Shown piece by piece: positions 22,530-30,875 of a DNA stretch of 64,000 nt. A program made the translations under genes and the position numbers. Under the pieces are notes generated by a model, which did not search any database, had not been told where the DNA came from, and worked only from the letters and a program-made list of their open reading frames with translations. How positions within the stretch are numbered: position 1 is the first letter of the stretch; every line of letters starts with the position of its first letter. Source of the DNA: Syntrophales bacterium (GTDB taxonomy: Bacteria > Desulfobacterota > Syntrophia > Syntrophales > PHBD01); NCBI GenBank assembly GCA_035363115.1, contig DAOSEM010000001.1, positions 62,001 through 126,000 of the forward strand. The letters run 5' to 3'.

Positions 22530-23615
22530 TTATTTTTCCCCCGGCGATCCTTCCCCGGCCCGCCGGCGTGCTGTCTTCTTTCCGGGTCCCGTCCAGTCCC
22601 GGCAGCGCTTCAATACCTGGTCGAACGGCTCCATGTCTCCGAACTCCATGACGGCGGACATGGCCCGGTTGTCCACGTCCAGCCCCGCCTCCTCCACGCA
22701 GGCGACCGGGTTCAGGCCTCCAATGAGAACGATGCCGACCCGATTCACTTCCACGGGTGTCTGGCAGACCGGCTCGCTCACCTCGCCCTTCACGAGGACC
22801 CCGTCGATGCCGGCCCGGGCCAGCCCGGCGAGCTGCTGTTCCATGAGGGGAAGGCAGGCAGCCGGGATTTCCCGGAAGTTGGCCAGGAGCATTCCCTCTC
22901 CCTCGGCAACGACGCTTCGGACGGACGTCATCTTTCCCCGGATGAAGACCTCCGACGGGTCCAGGGACGATCCGGAGTAGTAGATCAGCTCCACGAACCG
23001 GAGGGGGTTGCGGTTTCTCACCTGCAGGATGCCACCGAACTTGGAGTCCATGGGGATGCCGTGTTTCAGGAGAACGCCGTTGACCACGATGCTGCACACC
23101 GTGGCCATTGCCACCCGACCCTCGGGGACGAGGAGTCCCGCCAGCCTCTGTCCCGGACCGGCGACGGCCACGCGGCGGCTGACGGCATAGCCCGCCTCGA
23201 AGACCGGCTCCATGATCCGGACGGCCTCGGGAAATGTCTCCTCCGGCAGGAGCGAGATGTTCACCGGCAGAAGCCCCCGGCCGGTTTCCGGTTTGAACGT
23301 GGTCTGGAACGCCAGGGACTCGATGCGGGAATTGGCCAGTCCCACCTTGTCCCGGACCCTGGCCCGGCCGATCTCCTCGATACCCCGGTCGGTGATGATC
23401 CGCCCGTCGCGCTTGCCGATCAGCCGTGTCAATCCGCGCTCGTCCATGAGTTTCAGGTGGTAACGGACGGCCCGCTCGCTCGATGGCAGGCCCCGTTCCA
23501 GCATCTTCCGGGAAATCAGGCGCGATCCCACGGACTGACCCGCCTCGTGGAGAATGCGTAGGATCATCAGGGTCTTGCGCTCGACATCGGCGGGATTTGT
23601 GAAGGGGGAACCCAT
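22530..23615 (-). CDS. nrpR: NrpR-type nitrogen regulatory repressor (DUF128)
   Basis: 361 residues. Residues 10-80 form a winged helix (MILRILHEAG, ERAVRYHLKLMDERGLT). The rest is one NrpR effector domain (GRGLLPVNISLL, MATVCSIVVNGVLLKHGIPM, FREIPAACLP, VLIGGLNPVACVEEAG). In methanogens NrpR represses nif and glnA and is released by 2-oxoglutarate, but those proteins often carry two NrpR domains; this has one. The genetic link to gdhA supports the same job in this bacterium. The ATG at 23615 is the conservative start; a TTG two codons upstream (23621) has AAAGGA at better spacing and may be the real one. A palindrome overlaps its candidate promoter, fitting autorepression. Confidence 0.88.
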   Translation of the reverse strand: MGSPFTNPADVERKTLMILRILHEAGQSVGSRLISRKMLERGLPSSERAVRYHLKLMDERGLTRLIGKRDGRIITDRGIEEIGRARVRDKVGLANSRIESLAFQTTFKPETGRGLLPVNISLLPEETFPEAVRIMEPVFEAGYAVSRRVAVAGPGQRLAGLLVPEGRVAMATVCSIVVNGVLLKHGIPMDSKFGGILQVRNRNPLRFVELIYYSGSSLDPSEVFIRGKMTSVRSVVAEGEGMLLANFREIPAACLPLMEQQLAGLARAGIDGVLVKGEVSEPVCQTPVEVNRVGIVLIGGLNPVACVEEAGLDVDNRAMSAVMEFGDMEPFDQVLKRCRDWTGPGKKTARRRAGEGSPGEK

Positions 23616-23642
23616 CGGCAATCGGCCATCCTTTGCCGACGC

Positions 23643-23671
23643 AACTACACGGAAAGGGACAATCTTGTCAA
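23643..23671 (-). promoter_or_regulatory. Candidate promoter of nrpR-gdhA
   Basis: On the minus strand TTGACA (23666-23671) is followed after 17 bases by GTAGTT, a poor -10. The strong -35 element and the overlap with a perfect palindrome make it the best candidate in the divergent region 23616-23821. Confidence 0.4.
23658..23669. promoter_or_regulatory. Palindrome overlapping the nrpR -35 (candidate operator)
   Basis: GACAA-TC-TTGTC is a perfect 12-bp palindrome whose right half overlaps the TTGACA element. Binding would block RNA polymerase. It differs from the methanogen NrpR operator GGAA-N6-TTCC, so assignment to NrpR rests on position alone. Confidence 0.45.
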
Positions 23672-23821
23672 CACAAAATTGGGCCTTTCCCGCGGGTCCC
23701 GCCGCGCCCCTCTCCACCGGCGCTTCGACCCCGGGGGAAGGACTGCCCGCACCCCGTCCTCTTTGCCAAATCCCGCTTTTTCTGCTACCTTTCCCCCACT
23801 TTACGAGGGAGGGAAGGGGAC

Positions 23822-25021
23822 ATGCTGACGGATACCCGGTTGGAGCGCTATGCGGATGTTCTTCTGTGGGGATTGGAAACCGCGCGGAAAGGGAAGTTCC
23901 GGAAGGGGGATATTGTCCTGATCCAGTATGACCCGCCGGCGCTCCCTCTGGCGGAGCTCCTGTATGCCCGCGTCCTGGATCGCGGGATGTCCCCGGTCCA
24001 GCGGATGGGGCTGACCTTTCGCATGGAGAGGATGTTTTTCGAGAAATCATCGGGACGCCAGCTGACCTTCATCGCCCCGGGGGAACGGGAGCTTCTGGAG
24101 CGGGTCAACGGCCGGATTTTCCTGCGGGCGCCGGAGTCGCTGACGCACCTGAAGGAGATCGATTCCTTCCGGATCGGGAAGGTCCTGGTGGCCCGGAAGT
24201 CCCTGAAGGACATCCTGGATCGCCGGGAAGAGGAGGGGCACTACGGCTGGACCCTCTGCACGTATCCGACGAAGGAGCTGGCCGTCCAGGCAAAGACGAC
24301 CCCGAAGGCCTACGAGAACGAGATCGTCCGGGCCTGCTGGCTCGACGAGGAGGATCCCGTCCGGAAGTGGTCCTGGATCCACCGGGAGATCGGCCGCATC
24401 AAGACGTGGCTGGGCAGCCTGCCCGTGAAGTCCTTCCGTGTCGAGTCGGCGAACATGGATCTGACGGTGGTACCGGGGGAGCACAGGAAATGGGCCGGCG
24501 TTTCGGGGCACAACATCCCGAGCTACGAAGTCTTCCTCTCCCCGGACTGGCGTGGAACCGAGGGGACGTATTACGCGAACCTTCCTTCGTACCGGAGCGG
24601 CAATTACGTGGAGGGGGTCCGGCTGACCTTCCGGAAGGGCGTAGCCGTTGGTATCCAGGCCGCCACGGGGGAGGAGTTCGTCCGGAAGCAGCTCGCCATG
24701 GATCGGGGGGCGAGCCGGGTGGGGGAGTTCTCCCTGACGGACCGCCGGTTCTCCCGGATCGGCCGCTTCATGGCGGACACGCTCTTCGATGAGAACCACG
24801 GAGGGGCCTTCGGGAACTGCCACGTGGCCGTCGGGTCGTCCTATTCGGACACCTACTCGGGAAACCCCGCAGACTTGACCATGGAAAAGAAGAAGGCCCT
24901 GGGCTTCAACGATTCGGCCCTTCACTGGGATCTCGTGAACACGGAGAACAAGACCGTGACGGCCAGGCTGAAAACCGGGAAGAACGTCGTCGTCTACGAC
25001 GGAGGGGTGTTCAAGATCTGA
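23822..25021 (+). CDS. Aminopeptidase, M29 family (AmpS/PepS type)
   Basis: 399 residues, the normal size of thermophilic-type M29 metallo-aminopeptidases, which release N-terminal amino acids using a two-metal centre. The expected ligand-bearing segments are visible in order: a Glu in HNIPSYEVFLSP, a Glu in VGEFSLTD, the His in FGNCHVAVGSSYSDTY together with its Tyr, and the His/Asp of ALHWDL. There is no signal peptide, so the enzyme is cytoplasmic. The ATG at 23822 follows GGGAGGGAAGGGG. It is divergent from nrpR and shares its upstream region; a link to nitrogen control is possible but unsupported. Confidence 0.88.
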   Translation: MLTDTRLERYADVLLWGLETARKGKFRKGDIVLIQYDPPALPLAELLYARVLDRGMSPVQRMGLTFRMERMFFEKSSGRQLTFIAPGERELLERVNGRIFLRAPESLTHLKEIDSFRIGKVLVARKSLKDILDRREEEGHYGWTLCTYPTKELAVQAKTTPKAYENEIVRACWLDEEDPVRKWSWIHREIGRIKTWLGSLPVKSFRVESANMDLTVVPGEHRKWAGVSGHNIPSYEVFLSPDWRGTEGTYYANLPSYRSGNYVEGVRLTFRKGVAVGIQAATGEEFVRKQLAMDRGASRVGEFSLTDRRFSRIGRFMADTLFDENHGGAFGNCHVAVGSSYSDTYSGNPADLTMEKKKALGFNDSALHWDLVNTENKTVTARLKTGKNVVVYDGGVFKI

Positions 25022-25092
25022 AGCGCCGCCAGGTGGACGGCGACGGGCGGTTTCGCCGTTGCAGAGCGCGACCGCCCGGGAAACCCTGGCTC

Positions 25093-26469
25093 TCAGGGGA
25101 TCGGGACGCTCCCGTCAAAGCATTTCAGGCACAGGTCCTTGCGGGGCAGCCCCAGGGCGGCCACAAAGGCCTCGGTGCTGTTGTACTTGACCGAATCGGC
25201 CCCGATCTGGTCCGCCACCCACCGCTCCAGTTCCCTCAGCTGGTCCATCGACTTGATATCGCCGGTCCGGAAGAAGCTCCGGGCGGTCAGCTCGTCGTAC
25301 GACCGGGTGGAGATGCCAAAATCGCAGGGGTACATCAGGGGCGGGCAGGCGATCCGCACGTGGACCTCCTCGGCCCCGGCCTCTTTCAAGTCCCTTACCT
25401 TGTAAAGGATCTGGGTCCCCCGGACGATCGAATCGTCACAGATGACGATCCGCTTTCCCTTCACGGCGTAACGCAGCACCGAGAGCTTGCGCTTTGCCAT
25501 GCGGCTCCGGGCGTCCTGGGTCGACTGGGTGTAGCTCCGGTCGGCGTAACGGTTGTAGAGGAAAACCTCCTGGTAGGGGATGCCGGATTCCTGGTGGTAG
25601 CCCACGGCGTGTCCGATTCCGGACATGGGCACGGGTGAAACCAGGTCCGCCTGCGGGCTGCCTTCTTCGCGGTCCCGGCGGGCCAGGCTCCGGCCGATGC
25701 AGTTGCGGGCCTCCTGGACGTACAGGCCGTCGATGATGGAGTCAATGCTGGCCGTGTAGGCCCACTCGAAGGCGCAGTGTGCCTTGCGTGGCGACGGGAT
25801 CTCGGTGACGGTGCGGAATCCGTGGCCGTCGATGAGCACCGTCTCTCCCGGGCGAACGTCCCGGAGGATCTCCATCTCCAGGTTCTGCAAGGCCCGCGAC
25901 TCGGAGCAGACGGCGGTCCGCTCCCCGTCCCGGCCGAGGATCAGGGGCCGGAACCCGTATGGGTCGCGGGTCGCGTAGATTCCTTCCTTCGCCAGGATCA
26001 CCAGGCAGTAAGCCCCCCGGATCCGCTCCGCCAGGGAGTTGATCCCCGTCAGGATATCCGAGGACTCCATGATGATCTTGGCGATGACCTCGATGTTGTA
26101 TCCGCGGTAGAAGGCGTGTCCCTGCCGCTTGAGGTCGGCGATGAGCTCCTCGGCGTTGATGATGTTGCCGCTGAAGGCCAGGGAGATGTCCCCCACCTTG
26201 GATTGCCAGCTCATGGGCTGGCGCTCCCAGAGGCTCACGTGGCCGATGCCCAGATTCCCGTGCAGGTAGGAGAGGTCCTCGGTACTGAAGGCGCTGCCGA
26301 CCTTGCCGTGGTGGGTCACCTGGTGGATCCGGCCGTCATAGGTGGCGATCCCGCAGTATTCCTGTCCGCGGTGCTGGATGAAATCGAGGCCGTTGTAAAT
26401 GTCGTAGACGCAGGGCCGGGTCGAATAGATCCCGAACACACCGCAGTTGTCTTTGATCTCGCCTCCCAT
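25093..26469 (-). CDS. Divergent PurF paralogue with altered glutaminase site (PurF2)
   Basis: 458 residues with PurF architecture: an 8-residue propeptide, Cys9 as candidate N-terminal nucleophile, an Ntn domain to about 235 and a PRTase domain beyond. The PRPP motif CDDSIVRGTQ is intact (about 344-353) and FeS-type cysteines remain (C232, C375/C382, C447, C450). Compared with PurF1 in this window, the glutamine-binding residues are changed: the Arg of GHVRYST is Ser79, the Asn of AHNGN is Ser100, and the Asp of MDTE is Asn125. The PRPP flexible loop YVGRTFIQP is YADRSYTQS. It probably does not hydrolyse glutamine normally. It follows carB2 by 29 bases. GAGGAGG lies ten bases before the ATG. 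The function is unknown; it is not simply a spare purF. Confidence 0.85.
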   Translation of the reverse strand: MGGEIKDNCGVFGIYSTRPCVYDIYNGLDFIQHRGQEYCGIATYDGRIHQVTHHGKVGSAFSTEDLSYLHGNLGIGHVSLWERQPMSWQSKVGDISLAFSGNIINAEELIADLKRQGHAFYRGYNIEVIAKIIMESSDILTGINSLAERIRGAYCLVILAKEGIYATRDPYGFRPLILGRDGERTAVCSESRALQNLEMEILRDVRPGETVLIDGHGFRTVTEIPSPRKAHCAFEWAYTASIDSIIDGLYVQEARNCIGRSLARRDREEGSPQADLVSPVPMSGIGHAVGYHQESGIPYQEVFLYNRYADRSYTQSTQDARSRMAKRKLSVLRYAVKGKRIVICDDSIVRGTQILYKVRDLKEAGAEEVHVRIACPPLMYPCDFGISTRSYDELTARSFFRTGDIKSMDQLRELERWVADQIGADSVKYNSTEAFVAALGLPRKDLCLKCFDGSVPIP

Positions 26470-26498
26470 GACCGTCTTGCCTCCTCGAACGACACCGG

Positions 26499-29400
26499 CT
26501 ACTGGATGTCCTTGTGGTAACTCTGCAGAGAGCGGGCCCGTCCGTGGCCTTTCCGGAAGGCCTGGATGCCCTTGACCGCGGCCGCCGCGGCCGCCGTGGT
26601 GGTGATGTAGGGGATCCGGTACTTGATGGCGGCCTTCCGGATGTACGAGTCGTCGTAGGCGCTCATCTTGCCGCTCGGCGTGTTGATGATGAGCTGGATG
26701 TCCCCGTTCTTGACGGCGTCCACGATGTTGGGGCGCCCCTCGTGCATCTTCAGGATCGGCTCCGTGGCGATCCCCTGGCGGGACAGGAAATCGTGGGTTC
26801 CCCGCGTGGCCAGGATCCGGAACCCGAGGTCCTGGAACGTCCGGGCCGTCTGGAGGATGCCGCCCTTGTCCTGCGCTTCCACCGTGATCAGGACGGTGCC
26901 GGTATCGGGAAGGACCTGCTGGGCCGCCTCTTCGGCCTTGTAGAAGGCCAGCCCGAAGGAATCCGCCAGCCCCAGCACCTCGCCGGTGGAGCGCATCTCG
27001 GGCCCCAGGACGGGGTCCACCTCCTGGAACATGTTGAAGGGGAACACGGCCTCCTTGACGCCGAAATGGGGGAACCGCCGGGTCGACAGGTTCAGATCGG
27101 AAAGCTTCTTTCCCAGCATGACCTGGGTGGCCAGGCGGGCCATGGAGATGCCGCACACCTTCGAGACGAGGGGCACCGTCCGGGATGCCCGGGGGTTCGC
27201 CTCCAGGACATAGACGGTGTCGTCTGCGATGGCGTACTGGATGTTCATGAGCCCCACCACGTTGAACTCCACGGCGATCTTGCGGGTGTACTCCTCGATG
27301 GTGTCCAGGTGGCGGGCGGGGATGCTGATGGGCGGGATAACGCAGGCCGAGTCGCCGGAATGGATTCCCGCCAGCTCGATGTGCTCCATCACGGCCGGGA
27401 CATACGCGTCGGTCCCGTCGGAGATGGCGTCGGCCTCCGCCTCGATGGCGTTCTCCAGGAACTTGTCGATGAGGATGGGGCGCTCCGGCGTCACGCCGAC
27501 GGCGGCGGAGACATACTGCCTGAGCATATCCTCGTCATGGACGATCTCCATGCCCCTTCCGCCCAGGACGTAGGACGGCCGGACCATCAGGGGGTAGCCG
27601 ATCCGGTTCGCCACAAGGAGGGCCTCTTCGATGGTGCTGGCCATGCCGGACTCGGGCATGGGAATGCCCAGCTTTACCATCATCTGGCGGAACCGGTCCC
27701 GGTCCTCCGCCAGGTCGATCGTCTCCGGCGACGTTCCGAGGATCTTCACACCGGCCTTCGAAAGCTCGCCGGCGATGTTCAGGGGCGTCTGCCCTCCGAA
27801 CTGGACGATGACCCCCTCGGGCTTCTCCTTTTCATGGATGGACAGGACATCCTCGACCGTCAGGGGCTCGAAGTAAAGCTTGTCGGATGTGTCGTAGTCC
27901 GTGGAGACCGTCTCGGGGTTGCAGTTCACCATGATGGATTCGAGTCCTTCGTCCCGGAGGGTGAAGGCGGTGTGGACGCAGCAGTAATCGAACTCGATCC
28001 CCTGGCCGATCCGGTTCGGCCCCCCCCCGAGGACCATGATCTTCCGCCGGTCGCTGACGGGGACCTCGTCGGAGGCGTTGTAGGTCGAGTAGTAGTAGGC
28101 GGCATTTTCCACGCCGCTGACGGGAACGGCGTGCCAGGCCTCGGGCATGCCGATGCCGATCCGCTGACGGCGGATGTCCGCCTCGGGCACGCCGAGAATC
28201 TGCGCCAGGTAGCGGTCGGCGAAGCCGTCTTTCTTGGCCTGCGCCAGGAGCTCGTCCGGCAGGGGGTTGCCCCTGTATTTCAGGATCTGCTCTTCCAGGT
28301 CGACCAGCCCCTTCATCTGCGAGAGGAACCAGGCCTTGATGTAGGTTTTCCGCGCGAGGGCTTCGACCGTCGCCCCCTTCCGCAGGGCCTCGTAGAGGAT
28401 GAACTGGCGCTCGCTGGAGGGCTCCGCCAGGAGCTCCATCAGTTCCTCGAGGGATTTCTGGTTGAAATCCTTCACGAAGCCCAGGCCGTACCGGCCCTTT
28501 TCCAGGGAACGGATGGCCTTCTGGAAGGCCTCCTTGTAGTTCTTCCCGATGCTCATGACCTCACCCACGGCCCGCATCTGGGTGCCCAGCCGGTCGACGG
28601 ATCCCTTGAATTTCTCGAAGTCCCAGCGGGCGAACTTGACAACGACATAGTCGCCCCAGGGGGTGTACTTATCCAGGGTCCCCTCGCGCCAGTACGGGAT
28701 CTCGTCGAGGGTCAGCCCTCCCGCCAGGAGCGAGGACACGAAGGCGATGGGGAAGCCGGTGGCCTTGGAGGCCAGGGCGGAAGAACGGGACGTCCGGGGA
28801 TTGATCTCGATCACCACGACCCGGCCCGTCTCGGGGTTGTGGGCGAACTGGATGTTCGTGCCGCCGATGACCTGGATGGCCTCGACGATATCGTAGGAGT
28901 ACTTCTGGAGCCTGGCCTGGAGCTCGGGAGCGATGGTGAGCATGGGGGCCGTGCAGTAGGAGTCCCCCGTGTGGACGCCCATGGCGTCCACGTTTTCGAT
29001 GAAGCAGACCGTGATCATCCGGTTCCTGGCGTCCCGCACCACCTCCAGCTCCAGTTCCTCCCAGCCCAGGACCGATTCCTCCACGAGGATCTGGCCCACC
29101 AGGCTGGCGGAGATGCCGCGGCCGGCCACCGTGCGGAGCTCCTCCAGGTTGTACACGAGGCCGCCGCCTGTGCCGCCCATGGTATAGGCGGGACGGATGA
29201 CGACGGGATAGCCGAGCTGGACGGCGATCTTTTCCGCCTCCTCGACGGTGTAGGCCGGCTCGCTCCGCGGCATGTCGATGCCGAGCCGGTTCATGGTCTC
29301 CTTGAAGGCGATCCGGTCCTCTCCCCGCTCGATGGCGTCCACCTGAACGCCGATCACCTTGACCCCGTACTTTTCGAGGACTCCCCGGCGGGCCAGTTCG

Positions 29401-29699
29401 GAGGTCAGATTCAGCCCGGTCTGTCCGCCCAGGTTGGGAAGGATCGCGTCGGGCCGCTCGTTTTCGATGATTTCGGTCATGGATTCGGCGTTCAGCGGCT
29501 CGATGTACGTCACGTCGGCCATTCCCGGATCCGTCATGATGGTGGCGGGATTGGAGTTGACGAGTACAATTTCGTACCCGAGCTTTCGAAGGGCCTTGCA
29601 CGCCTGGGTGCCGGAGTAGTCGAACTCGCAGGCCTGACCGATGACGATGGGGCCGGAGCCGATGATCATTACTTTCTGGATGTCGCTTCGCTTCGGCAT
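26499..29699 (-). CDS. Divergent carbamoyl-phosphate synthase large-subunit paralogue (CarB2)
   Basis: 1066 residues with the full CarB layout: ATP-grasp 1 (GGTGGGLVYN, EINPRTSRSSALASKATG), ATP-grasp 2 (GGRGMEIVHD, EANPRASRTVP) and a C-terminal MGS-like domain (TRGTHDFLSRQG). Metal and ATP residues are kept, but the carboxyphosphate half differs from CarB1 in conserved places: DSITVAPAQTL becomes DSYCTAPMLTI, GVETGGSNVQFAV becomes IQVIGGTNIQFAH, and an insertion follows LTLDEIPY. No carA is adjacent; its partner gene is the divergent purF2. It could take ammonia directly, share CarA from the 8-kb operon, or make another carbamoylated or phosphorylated product. The ATG at 29699 follows AGAGGA, and it has its own strong promoter. 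Confidence 0.88.
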   Translation of the reverse strand: MPKRSDIQKVMIIGSGPIVIGQACEFDYSGTQACKALRKLGYEIVLVNSNPATIMTDPGMADVTYIEPLNAESMTEIIENERPDAILPNLGGQTGLNLTSELARRGVLEKYGVKVIGVQVDAIERGEDRIAFKETMNRLGIDMPRSEPAYTVEEAEKIAVQLGYPVVIRPAYTMGGTGGGLVYNLEELRTVAGRGISASLVGQILVEESVLGWEELELEVVRDARNRMITVCFIENVDAMGVHTGDSYCTAPMLTIAPELQARLQKYSYDIVEAIQVIGGTNIQFAHNPETGRVVVIEINPRTSRSSALASKATGFPIAFVSSLLAGGLTLDEIPYWREGTLDKYTPWGDYVVVKFARWDFEKFKGSVDRLGTQMRAVGEVMSIGKNYKEAFQKAIRSLEKGRYGLGFVKDFNQKSLEELMELLAEPSSERQFILYEALRKGATVEALARKTYIKAWFLSQMKGLVDLEEQILKYRGNPLPDELLAQAKKDGFADRYLAQILGVPEADIRRQRIGIGMPEAWHAVPVSGVENAAYYYSTYNASDEVPVSDRRKIMVLGGGPNRIGQGIEFDYCCVHTAFTLRDEGLESIMVNCNPETVSTDYDTSDKLYFEPLTVEDVLSIHEKEKPEGVIVQFGGQTPLNIAGELSKAGVKILGTSPETIDLAEDRDRFRQMMVKLGIPMPESGMASTIEEALLVANRIGYPLMVRPSYVLGGRGMEIVHDEDMLRQYVSAAVGVTPERPILIDKFLENAIEAEADAISDGTDAYVPAVMEHIELAGIHSGDSACVIPPISIPARHLDTIEEYTRKIAVEFNVVGLMNIQYAIADDTVYVLEANPRASRTVPLVSKVCGISMARLATQVMLGKKLSDLNLSTRRFPHFGVKEAVFPFNMFQEVDPVLGPEMRSTGEVLGLADSFGLAFYKAEEAAQQVLPDTGTVLITVEAQDKGGILQTARTFQDLGFRILATRGTHDFLSRQGIATEPILKMHEGRPNIVDAVKNGDIQLIINTPSGKMSAYDDSYIRKAAIKYRIPYITTTAAAAAAVKGIQAFRKGHGRARSLQSYHKDIQ

Positions 29700-29819
29700 G
29701 GTTTCCTCTGTCTTTCCGCCGCACCGGGGGCGGGACGGCTTGCTGTCGGGATGGACCGTCGACGATAACGTACAGATTTCCGGGAGGATTGCTGTGGAGA
29801 TCGGTCAACCGGTTGGCGA

Positions 29820-29848
29820 TATATAGGGGAGAGCCCTCCGGTTGTCAA
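29820..29848 (-). promoter_or_regulatory. Sigma-70 promoter of carB2-purF2
   Basis: On the minus strand TTGACA, a 17-base spacer, then TATATA. This is one of the closest matches to the consensus in the window. It leaves a leader of about 110 bases before the carB2 ATG. The remainder of 29700-29988 holds no gene that I can support. Confidence 0.75.
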
Positions 29849-29988
29849 GGCGGAAATAACTTCTTAATAATACGAGCATATTTCTAACGGCGGCCGGTGC
29901 GGATTTCCCGCTGGCGACCGATGGAGGGAGCCCCGGAAACGGCGAATTCCGGTGTTGCTTCCTGTCCCGCGCGGCGGCCTGACCGGGG

Positions 29989-30387
29989 TCAGAACACCCC
30001 GGCCAGATCGAGGCCCGAGAGAGCGGCCAGGAACGCCGCCACCAGGGCGAGGCGGCCCGTCCAGCGGTGCACCGTCCGGAGCCGGACGGCATGGGCGCGG
30101 ATCCGGAACGCCAGGAGGCCAAGGATCGGGGCGGTCCAGGACAGGGCGAGCGCGGTGGCTCCAAACCAGGTGTGGGGCGCATCGAGATGGACCCCGGAGG
30201 ATGCCTCCACGAGACGGAAGGCGGTGACGGACCCGGGAATCAGCACGACTGCGCCGGCGATTCCCAACGCCCGGTGCGTCTTCAGCCACCAGCGCTTCCG
30301 CTTGAGGAAGCGGGAAATGAAGCCGGCAGCGGCCATCAGGCCGAGTCCCGATCCCATGACAAGACCATGGATCAGGAGAGGATTCAT
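29989..30387 (-). CDS. Cytochrome b561-like four-helix membrane protein
   Basis: 132 residues with four hydrophobic segments at about 1-25, 38-58, 72-95 and 105-130. Histidines sit at the ends of the helices in the b561 pattern: LLIHG, KTHRALG, DAPHTWFG and TVHRWTGR. Two haem b groups bridging the inner membrane are therefore likely, giving transmembrane electron transfer. The ATG abuts the TAG of the upstream secreted-protein gene with no gap, so the two are translationally coupled. The physiological electron donor or acceptor is not indicated by the context. Confidence 0.65.
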   Translation of the reverse strand: MNPLLIHGLVMGSGLGLMAAAGFISRFLKRKRWWLKTHRALGIAGAVVLIPGSVTAFRLVEASSGVHLDAPHTWFGATALALSWTAPILGLLAFRIRAHAVRLRTVHRWTGRLALVAAFLAALSGLDLAGVF

Positions 30388-30792
30388 CTATTTTGATGCC
30401 GGGTTCGCCGCCGGGACGGTGTATTTTACGGTTTTCGAACCCCAGAGATTGCAGGTCGCCTTCACGTCCAGGACGTCTCCGGGAGCGAGCTGGATGCGGT
30501 AGCTGTAGGAAAAGGCCGGGGCTTCCGGCTGGTTCTTGTAGTCCTGGGAGGCAAGAACCTTTTTGTCTTTCCTGATCTCCACGTTCTTGATGTAGTGGGA
30601 GCTCGGAACCGGAGAGGAGTGGGTGATGGTTACCTGGAGGGTCTGGGACGCGGCATCGTAGCTGCACTTCACATCGCCGGGCGCATGGGCCTGGGCGACG
30701 CCGCAGGGGAGAAGCCAGACCCCCGCCAGGATCATCCAGAATACCGCCAGCAGGACCAGGCCGCGGGCCGTCTTTCTCACATTCCGTTTCAT
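30388..30792 (-). CDS. Small secreted protein with Ig-like fold, partner of the b561-like protein
   Basis: 134 residues. An N-terminal signal peptide (KTARGLVLLAVFWMILAGVW, then a VAQAHA cleavage site near residue 36) exports it. The mature part of about 98 residues looks like a beta-sandwich (GDVKCSYDAASQTLQVTITH, IKNVEIRKDKKVLASQDY, VLDVKATCNLWGSKTVKYTV) and recalls the desulfoferrodoxin/superoxide-reductase fold. The first mature residue region has one His, and there are two cysteines, but the four-His/Cys iron site of superoxide reductase is not evident. AAGGAAGGAG precedes the ATG. A redox partner or a sensor of the coupled membrane protein is plausible. Confidence 0.65.
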   Translation of the reverse strand: MKRNVRKTARGLVLLAVFWMILAGVWLLPCGVAQAHAPGDVKCSYDAASQTLQVTITHSSPVPSSHYIKNVEIRKDKKVLASQDYKNQPEAPAFSYSYRIQLAPGDVLDVKATCNLWGSKTVKYTVPAANPASK

Positions 30793-30875
30793 GGTTTGTC
30801 TCCTTCCTTCCTTTTTTAGAGGCTTTTTGTCCCGTGCCCGGTCGCCGGAAGCACCATGGGCGGGCCTGGGGCGGT

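Noticed and set aside
26514..29768. A 1084-codon plus-strand open frame opposite carB2
   Set aside because: It mirrors the CarB2 reading frame and its translation is low-complexity with no motif; an antisense shadow.
29700..29819. Attenuator in the carB2 leader
   Set aside because: A weak GACGG/CCGTC pairing exists but there is no terminator with a U tract or an alternative structure.
30388..30792. Superoxide reductase
   Set aside because: The fold resembles it but the conserved iron-binding His and Cys set is not visible.
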